Assembly: GCA_017530275.1 (NCBI GenBank)
Contig: JAFXMP010000031.1
Span: 1-47,453 of the forward strand
DNA: 47,453 nucleotides
Direction: 5' to 3'
From: Clostridia bacterium
GTDB lineage: Bacteria > Bacillota_A > Clostridia > Christensenellales > Aristaeellaceae
The first letter of the stretch is position 1, and every line of letters starts with the position of its first letter. This document shows, in pieces, positions 42,416-47,453 of the stretch. The notes beneath the pieces were generated by a model. It made no database searches and was not told where the DNA came from. It saw nothing but the letters and a program-made list of their open reading frames with translations. The position numbers and the translations under genes are program-made.

Positions 42416-43055
42416 GGCTGTATTCCTCCTTAAGCCAAGTCCATTCCCGCTGTCCTTCTGCTGTGCGTTTTTTGGACGCAATGCCCATGCGCCAGGCAAG
42501 ATACTCTCTGTAATGCTTCGGCACGCTTTCCATGAGGCGAAGCCCTAAAAGCAGTTCCCTTTCCCCCATGCTTTCCCTGCCGGGAACGGCCCGAAGCACC
42601 ACGTAAAACCGCCCGGCAGCAAAAGCGATTTCCTCCCGATCGATTCTATAATCCAATTCCATCAACGTTTTTCGTAAAAGATGCACATCCGTATGAGCAG
42701 ATAGGATCAGGGTCGCGCCTTGCAGTTTGTCCGCGCCGCTGCGCAGGATGCCGCAAAGGGTGTGCCCGCCCATGCCCAGCACGGCAATGGCATTTGCAGG
42801 CTGCGGCAGCACAGCCAGCCCGTCCCCCACGCAAAAATCCGCCCGATCCGAAAGGCCATGGCTGGACAGAAGTTCTTTCGCCTTATGCAGGGACGGTGCA
42901 CTGATGTCGGCTACGCACATTTTTTCGCATATCCCCTGCAGAAGCAAATAACAAGATAACCGCCCGTGATCCGCGCCGATATCGGCGCCGTATGCACAGG
43001 CGGGAAAAAGAGCGGCAGCCCGGGATAAACGATCGTCTAAATGAACCGGCTGCAT
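42390..43055 (-). CDS. trmK: tRNA (adenine(22)-N(1))-methyltransferase TrmK
   Basis: SAM-dependent enzyme making m1A22 in tRNA, a Gram-positive modification. The 221-residue protein starts LDDRLSRAAALFP; GADIGADHGRLSCYLL near residue 22 is the SAM-binding motif I, VADISAPSLHKAK near 48 motif II, and IAVLGMGGHTLCGIL near 88 is the catalytic-domain signature of the family. It begins one base after the sigA stop and has no good ribosome-binding site of its own, so coupling is likely. Order sigA-trmK-nif3 as in Bacillus. Confidence 0.94.
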   Translation of the reverse strand: MQPVHLDDRLSRAAALFPACAYGADIGADHGRLSCYLLLQGICEKMCVADISAPSLHKAKELLSSHGLSDRADFCVGDGLAVLPQPANAIAVLGMGGHTLCGILRSGADKLQGATLILSAHTDVHLLRKTLMELDYRIDREEIAFAAGRFYVVLRAVPGRESMGERELLLGLRLMESVPKHYREYLAWRMGIASKKRTAEGQREWTWLKEEYSRVCNSGMD

Positions 43056-43056
43056 A

Positions 43057-44133
43057 TCAATCCAAATAATCCTTGAGCTTTTTGCTGCGGCTTGGATGGC
43101 GCAGCTTGCGCAGGGCCTTTGCTTCGATCTGACGGATGCGTTCGCGGGTCACCTGGAATTCCTTGCCCACTTCTTCCAGCGTACGCTGGTGGCCGTCATC
43201 CAGGCCGAAACGCAGCCGAAGCACTTTTTCTTCCCTCGGAGTCAGGGTTTCCAGCACATCCCACAGCTGTTCCTTCATCAAGGCGTGGGAAGCTGCTTCC
43301 GCTGGCGCGAGCGCGCTTTCATCCTCCAGGAAGTCTCCCAGGTGACTGTCCTCTTCTTCGCCGATAGGCGTTTCCAAGGAAACTGGTTCCTGGGCGATCT
43401 TGATGATTTCCCGGACCTTCGATTCGCTGATCCCCATGGCCTTGGCGATTTCGTCAGGGGTCGGTTCACGCCCATATTCCTGCAGCAGCTGACGGGAAAC
43501 GCGGATCAGCTTGTTGATGGTTTCCACCATGTGGACGGGGATGCGGATCGTTCGCGCCTGATCGGCGATGGCGCGTGTGATGGCCTGTCGGATCCACCAG
43601 GTAGCATAAGTAGAAAACTTGTAGCCTTTTCGATAATCAAATTTTTCTACGGCTTTGATCAAGCCCAGATTACCCTCCTGGATCAGATCCAAAAACAGCA
43701 TGCCGCGGCCCACATAACGCTTTGCGATGGAAACCACCAGGCGCAGGTTCGCTTCAGCCAGCTTTTTCTTGGCTTCCTCGTCTCCCTGTTCCATGCGCTG
43801 CGCGATTTCGATTTCTTCTTCGGCGGTCAGCAGGGGCACCCGGCCGATTTCTTTCAGATACATACGAACGGGATCATCAATGCTGATGCCCTCGGGCACC
43901 AGGTCCAGATCCTCTGGCAGGGGTTCCGGCTGAGGAACGGCGCTGTCAGCGTCGCGGGTAACGGAAACGCCCATGGCCTCGAAGGTTTCCAAAATACTGT
44001 CAAATTGCTCAGGATCAATTTCGTAGGACGCAAGCTTGGAAATAATCTCATCATAAGTCAGTACGCCTTTGCTTTTGCCCAATTCATACAGTTCGTTCAG
44101 CTTGGCCTGCTTCGCGTCCATCTGCGTGCTCAA
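43057..44133 (-). CDS. sigA: RNA polymerase primary sigma factor (SigA/RpoD)
   Basis: Housekeeping sigma factor, 358 residues, the usual size in Firmicutes. A short region 1.1 is followed by [17 protein letters not shown] (region 1.2) near 90, [17 protein letters not shown] and [19 protein letters not shown] (region 2.1-2.2), [18 protein letters not shown] (2.3-2.4) near 195, region 3, and [19 protein letters not shown] (4.2) at the end. I prefer a TTG start at 44133 with AGAGGAG eight bases upstream, since the GTG at 44142 touches that sequence. It lies about 20 bases after dnaG. Promoters seen in the window match its expected TTGACA/TATAAT specificity. Confidence 0.97.
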   Translation of the reverse strand: MSTQMDAKQAKLNELYELGKSKGVLTYDEIISKLASYEIDPEQFDSILETFEAMGVSVTRDADSAVPQPEPLPEDLDLVPEGISIDDPVRMYLKEIGRVPLLTAEEEIEIAQRMEQGDEEAKKKLAEANLRLVVSIAKRYVGRGMLFLDLIQEGNLGLIKAVEKFDYRKGYKFSTYATWWIRQAITRAIADQARTIRIPVHMVETINKLIRVSRQLLQEYGREPTPDEIAKAMGISESKVREIIKIAQEPVSLETPIGEEEDSHLGDFLEDESALAPAEAASHALMKEQLWDVLETLTPREEKVLRLRFGLDDGHQRTLEEVGKEFQVTRERIRQIEAKALRKLRHPSRSKKLKDYLD

Positions 44134-44155
44134 TGGCTCCACTCCTCTCTTCCTG

Positions 44156-45919
44156 TCAGCGCCCCTGCTGTTTCAGCCGAGCCAATTCTTTGGAAAGCGC
44201 CGCCACTTCCTTGAGCGCTTCCCCTTGTTTTTCAGCCGTTTCGGCGGTTTTCATCAGTTCGGTCATTTTGTTGATTTCCTGCTGTATACGCTGTATCTGC
44301 AAGTTTCTCAGGCAATCCGCGGCGATCAGCGCGGCATGGTCTTTATCGGTATTCGTCAGCATGGAAAAGGCTTCTCCCGCGGCCTGGCGCACTTCGTCGC
44401 TCACATTTTCATCGCCCATGATTTCGGCAGGCGATCGACCGCTTAAAAGATGCATCGCCGCTTCTCGCAGGGCAGGATGAAGAAAATCCGTTTCTTTTAC
44501 CATATCCCGGGGCACTGCCCCTGCCGCAAGCAAGCCCAGCAGCGTCTGTTCCGTACGGAACCCTTCCGAAACGCGGCTGCGCTTTGGCTGTGAGTTTTCC
44601 CGATTTTGCACAGAATTATTCTGTGCGGTCGCATTCGGGGCGGAAACGCCGATTTGGGCCACCAGCACATCCCGGGAAAACCCGGTCTGAACGCTCAAAA
44701 GCTCCAAATAGTTTTCCACGTCCACCGGGTCGCGCACCTTCCGCAGCAATTCCGCGCAGCCTTTGGCGTATTCGGTGCGCCCTTCCTGGGTTTCAAGATC
44801 ATACTGCAATCGAAGGCGCTGCATGCGGAAAGCCGTCGGCGTCATGGGGCGCAGCGCCTGAAACGCATTAAGTCCCCGCTGACGGATGAATTCATCAGGG
44901 TCCAGTCCATCCGGAAAATAAAGCGCCTTCGCCGGAACATCCTCCTGTTCGAGGATATCCAGGCCCCGTTCGATGGCGTGCTGACCCGCTTCGTCTCCGT
45001 CGTAAGCCAAATGCACTTCCGGGGCGAACCGTTTCAGCAGCCGCGCCTGTTCGTTCGTCAGCGCCGTGCCAAGGGTCGCTACCGCGCCGGTCACTCCCGC
45101 CTGGCTGATCGCCACCACATCCATATACCCTTCCACCAACAGGATACGCTTCAGGTCCCGCTGTTTCCGGATCAGGTTGATGGCGTATACGCCTTTTCGC
45201 TTGTTGAACACAAGCGTATCGGAGGTGTTCAGATACTTGGGCTTTGCGTCGTTCATGGCGCGCCCGCCGAAGCCCAGCACATTGCCGTACTGGTCGATGA
45301 TGGGAAACATAGCGCGGCTGCGGAACATATCATAGGCGCTGTCATTTTTCACAACGGTGAGCCCCGCCAAGTTCAGTTCTTCCTGGGTATAGCCTTTTTC
45401 CGTTAGATACTGCGTCAAGCTGTCCCACTGGTCGGCGGACGCGCCCAAACCAAACCGGCGGATAATGCCGTCATCCAGACCGCGCTTATGCAGGTAATCC
45501 AGCACGCGCTTTCCTTCCGGCTTCCATAGCTGTTCGTGGTAAAACCTTGCTGCTTCCCTGTTAGCGCTCAACAGTTTTTCCCGCTGGCTGCGGCGCTTTT
45601 CGTAATCCGGATCGTCCTGGACTTCCGGCAGCGTCATATGATTCCGGTCCGCCAGCAGCTTCACGGCTTCCAGGTAGGAAATCCGCTCCATCTCCATTAC
45701 GAATTGCACAACATTGCCGCCCGCTTTGCAGCCGAAGCAATAATACAGGTTCAACTCGGGATTGACCGAAAAGGAAGCGGTTTTTTCGTGATGAAAAGGG
45801 CACAGGCCCCAATAGCGGCGGCCATCCTTCTTTAGAGGAAGATAATTGGAAACGACGGAAACGATATCCGTTCTGGCATAAAGCTCGTCCATCCATGCCG
45901 ATGGGATACGTCCCGCCAA
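44156..45919 (-). CDS. dnaG: DNA primase DnaG
   Basis: Makes RNA primers for replication, 587 residues. The N-terminus [20 protein letters not shown] is typical; [11 protein letters not shown]...YCFGCKAGG near 35-60 is the CHC2 zinc-binding domain. The Toprim core includes GFGGRAMND near 220, [15 protein letters not shown] near 270 and AYDGDEAGQ near 313. The C-terminal DnaB-binding domain is recognisable by position only. I take a TTG start at 45919 with AAGGAGG and GAGGGG upstream; the ATG at 45949 would put extra residues before the family start and has no ribosome-binding site of its own. Confidence 0.96.
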   Translation of the reverse strand: MAGRIPSAWMDELYARTDIVSVVSNYLPLKKDGRRYWGLCPFHHEKTASFSVNPELNLYYCFGCKAGGNVVQFVMEMERISYLEAVKLLADRNHMTLPEVQDDPDYEKRRSQREKLLSANREAARFYHEQLWKPEGKRVLDYLHKRGLDDGIIRRFGLGASADQWDSLTQYLTEKGYTQEELNLAGLTVVKNDSAYDMFRSRAMFPIIDQYGNVLGFGGRAMNDAKPKYLNTSDTLVFNKRKGVYAINLIRKQRDLKRILLVEGYMDVVAISQAGVTGAVATLGTALTNEQARLLKRFAPEVHLAYDGDEAGQHAIERGLDILEQEDVPAKALYFPDGLDPDEFIRQRGLNAFQALRPMTPTAFRMQRLRLQYDLETQEGRTEYAKGCAELLRKVRDPVDVENYLELLSVQTGFSRDVLVAQIGVSAPNATAQNNSVQNRENSQPKRSRVSEGFRTEQTLLGLLAAGAVPRDMVKETDFLHPALREAAMHLLSGRSPAEIMGDENVSDEVRQAAGEAFSMLTNTDKDHAALIAADCLRNLQIQRIQQEINKMTELMKTAETAEKQGEALKEVAALSKELARLKQQGR

Positions 45920-46005
45920 GCCCTGTCCCCTCCCTCCTTGGTGTTTCAAGTGCTATGATTCGAGATGAAAAGCGGATTTCCTGCCAAATATGATAATTTT
46001 CGCAC

Positions 46006-47007
46006 TCAAATTACAGGAAATGAAACGGGAATGAACAGACTTTGGTAGGTTCTGATGGCGTAACGATCCGACATGCACGCCAGAAAATCCGTCACTGCCC
46101 GTTCCGTGCCGTCCCGATAAGAAATCTGCACGTATTCCAGGGGCATTTTTCCGGGATGCTCCATATAGTATTCAAAAAGCGAAACGATCACATGATCGCA
46201 CTTTTTTTCTTCTGCCTGCCGCCATTCATCCAGATACACATGCTCAAAAAGGAAAGCGCGCAATTCGTCGCTGGCCTGCTGGATCGGTGCGCTCATTTTC
46301 AGATGAGATTGTCCCGCGCTTTCCCGGACGATATCTGAAATCATTGTATCGATCCGCTGGCCGTGGGTTTCCCCCAGCACGCGCAGCAGGTCCTGAGGGA
46401 TTTCAAACTCCCGGAGCACTCCCGCCCGGATAGCGTCGTCGATATCATGATTGATATAAGCGATCCTGTCCGCCCTGGCAACGCACTCCCCTTCCAGGGT
46501 CTCGGGTTTTAGTTTCCCCGAATGCTTAAGAATGCCGTCCCGCACTTCCCAGGTCAGGTTCAGCCCTTCACCGCCTTCCAGCACGTCCACCACCCGCAGG
46601 CTCTGTTCATTATGGCGGAATCCGTCGTGCGTCAGACGGTTCAGGGTACGTTCCCCGCTGTGACCGAAAGGCGTATGGCCAAGATCGTGCCCCAAGGCGA
46701 TGGCTTCCGTCAGGTCCTCATTCAGCTTCAGCGCACGCGCCAGCGTGCGGGCCACCTGCGAAACCTCTAAAGTATGCGTAAGGCGGGTACGATAGTGATC
46801 TCCCTCCGGCGCGATGAATACCTGGGTTTTGAATTTCAGGCGGCGAAAGCTTTTGCAATGGAGGATGCGGTCCCGATCCCGCTGGAATTCCGTGCGTAAA
46901 GAACATGGGTTTATGGGCCGCTGCCTTCCCCTGGTATCAGCGCTGCATACGGCATATGGGGAAAGGTACGCTCTTTCCCGCGCCTCCAATTCTTCCCGGA
47001 TCGTCAT
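46006..47007 (-). CDS. dgt: dNTP triphosphohydrolase (dGTPase-like)
   Basis: HD-domain enzyme that hydrolyses dGTP or other dNTPs to nucleoside and triphosphate. The 333-residue protein has the HD residues in RTRLTHTLEVSQVAR near 75 (first His) and ALGHDLGHTPFGHSGE near 107 (His-Asp and a further His). HNEQSLRVVD near 133 and YINHDIDDAIRAG near 190 (the last Asp) are also family motifs. GGAGGAGG lies ten bases before the ATG. It is the first gene of the dgt-dnaG-sigA run, with a likely promoter at 47029-47057. Confidence 0.94.
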   Translation of the reverse strand: MTIREELEARERAYLSPYAVCSADTRGRQRPINPCSLRTEFQRDRDRILHCKSFRRLKFKTQVFIAPEGDHYRTRLTHTLEVSQVARTLARALKLNEDLTEAIALGHDLGHTPFGHSGERTLNRLTHDGFRHNEQSLRVVDVLEGGEGLNLTWEVRDGILKHSGKLKPETLEGECVARADRIAYINHDIDDAIRAGVLREFEIPQDLLRVLGETHGQRIDTMISDIVRESAGQSHLKMSAPIQQASDELRAFLFEHVYLDEWRQAEEKKCDHVIVSLFEYYMEHPGKMPLEYVQISYRDGTERAVTDFLACMSDRYAIRTYQSLFIPVSFPVI

Positions 47008-47028
47008 TCGGTACGCCTCCTCCCTGCG

Positions 47029-47057
47029 TTTGTAATATACAACGGGATATACGTCAA
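47029..47057 (-). promoter_or_regulatory. Probable promoter of the dgt-dnaG-sigA operon
   Basis: On the minus strand TTGACG (47052-47057), 17 bases, TACAAA (47029-47034). The -10 box is imperfect. Confidence 0.5.
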
Positions 47058-47111
47058 TTCCTTTATTGTTTTCAATTTTCGCTTATTTTTTGCTGTTTTT
47101 GAGGAATCCAT

Positions 47112-47138
47112 AAAAAATGGCCCGGATTGCTCCGGGCC
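47112..47138 (-). terminator. Intrinsic terminator of the flavoprotein gene
   Basis: GGCCCGG (47119-47125) and CCGGGCC (47132-47138) with loop ATTGCT; on the minus strand the stem is followed by ATTTTTT. It lies 20 bases after the flavoprotein stop and insulates dgt. Confidence 0.9.
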
Positions 47139-47158
47139 GTTGAGATACAGAATGAATT

Positions 47159-47453
47159 TTATTTGCAGTATTCGATGGCGCTTTCCGCGGCGATGCGGCC
47201 AAAGACCACGATATCGGCCACAGCGTTGCCGCCCAGACGGTTGCCGCCATGCACGCCGCCGGTGACTTCGCCAGCGGCGAACAGGCCGGGGATCACGTCG
47301 CCGTTGGTATTGATCACCTGGGCGCTGGTATTGATCTTCACGCCGCCCATGGTGTGATGGATGCCGGGAGCGATCTGGATGGCGTAATACGGCGGGGTGA
47401 GCAGGGCGTTGTCCATGCCGGTAGTGCGGCCGAATTCCGCGTCGTTCTGTGTC
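47159..47453 (-). CDS. Fumarate-reductase-like FAD flavoprotein, C-terminal part (partial)
   Basis: The last 98 codons of a gene entering from the right edge. PGIHHTMGGVKIN, GDVIPGLFAAGEVTGGVHGGN and RLGGNAVADIVVFGRIA are the C-terminal FAD-binding and catalytic-domain signatures of soluble fumarate reductase/urocanate reductase-type flavoproteins. These pass electrons to an alpha,beta-unsaturated acid in anaerobes. The N-terminal Rossmann motif and any FMN-binding domain are outside the window, so the substrate cannot be judged. The frame stays open to the edge (TQNDAEFGRTTG). Confidence 0.9.
   Translation of the reverse strand, partial: TQNDAEFGRTTGMDNALLTPPYYAIQIAPGIHHTMGGVKINTSAQVINTNGDVIPGLFAAGEVTGGVHGGNRLGGNAVADIVVFGRIAAESAIEYCK

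Noticed and set aside
43096..44214. 372-codon plus-strand open frame opposite sigA
   Set aside because: Shadow frame of sigA; no ribosome-binding site and a Phe/Gln/His-rich composition typical of antisense reading.

Overview
The window comes from a chromosome of moderate-to-high G+C and reads as a low-GC-lineage Gram-positive (Firmicutes), most likely Clostridia. The evidence is gene order. The minus-strand block rbgA-rnhB-yraN-comM-dprA-topA-trmFO-hslV-hslU, the block dgt-dnaG-sigA-trmK-nif3-zinc-ribbon protein, and the plus-strand trio yerC-pcrA-ligA are all Firmicutes arrangements. LexA, NrdG (anaerobic ribonucleotide reductase activase) and an A-type RNase P RNA agree with an anaerobic clostridial host. 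I see no prophage, insertion sequence, CRISPR array or tRNA gene.

Layout. 1-17.8 kb: after the tail of a plus-strand gene, one long minus-strand run carries housekeeping genes for ribosome assembly, RNase HII, DNA uptake, topoisomerase I, tRNA m5U54 methylation, the HslUV protease, CMP kinase and a phospholipid acyltransferase. A 1411-residue two-module GT-C glycosyltransferase sits inside the run, and an alpha/beta hydrolase occupies the place where xerC/codV lies in Bacillus. Three intergenic gaps in this run (690-813, 2215-2312, 8889-8998) hold a repeated inverted element built of tandem heptamers.
17.8-28.7 kb: an accessory, carbohydrate-oriented section holds a sugar-1-phosphate nucleotidyltransferase fused to a catalytically degenerate phosphohexomutase domain, a PL11-type rhamnogalacturonan lyase behind a perfect consensus promoter and a roughly 310-nt leader, an unknown membrane-anchored protein paired with nrdG, a DUF4838-type protein, a GltS-like permease and an acyltransferase with a zinc ribbon.
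28.7-36.4 kb: a plus-strand information-processing run, yerC-pcrA-ligA, then an unrecognised gene, an RluA-type pseudouridine synthase and a Cof-type HAD phosphatase.
36.4-40.3 kb: degV (minus), a tyrosine recombinase preceded by a 34-bp palindrome, a small Cys-rich protein, lexA with its own operator, and rnpB. Two copies of a long-stem palindromic repeat flank lexA in inverted orientation.
40.3-47.4 kb: an XRE/zinc-ribbon regulator, then the macromolecular-synthesis operon (dgt, dnaG, sigA, trmK, nif3, zinc-ribbon protein, all minus), and the C-terminal part of a fumarate-reductase-like flavoprotein.

The most novel-looking items are non-coding: the heptamer inverted elements, whose two versions differ by a compensatory base in both arms; the palindromic repeats around lexA; the palindrome beside the recombinase; and the long leader of the rhamnogalacturonan lyase. 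I had only the sequence, so all family assignments rest on recognised motifs and no search was run. Many start codons were moved to TTG or GTG codons that have a Shine-Dalgarno sequence and give family-typical N-termini.
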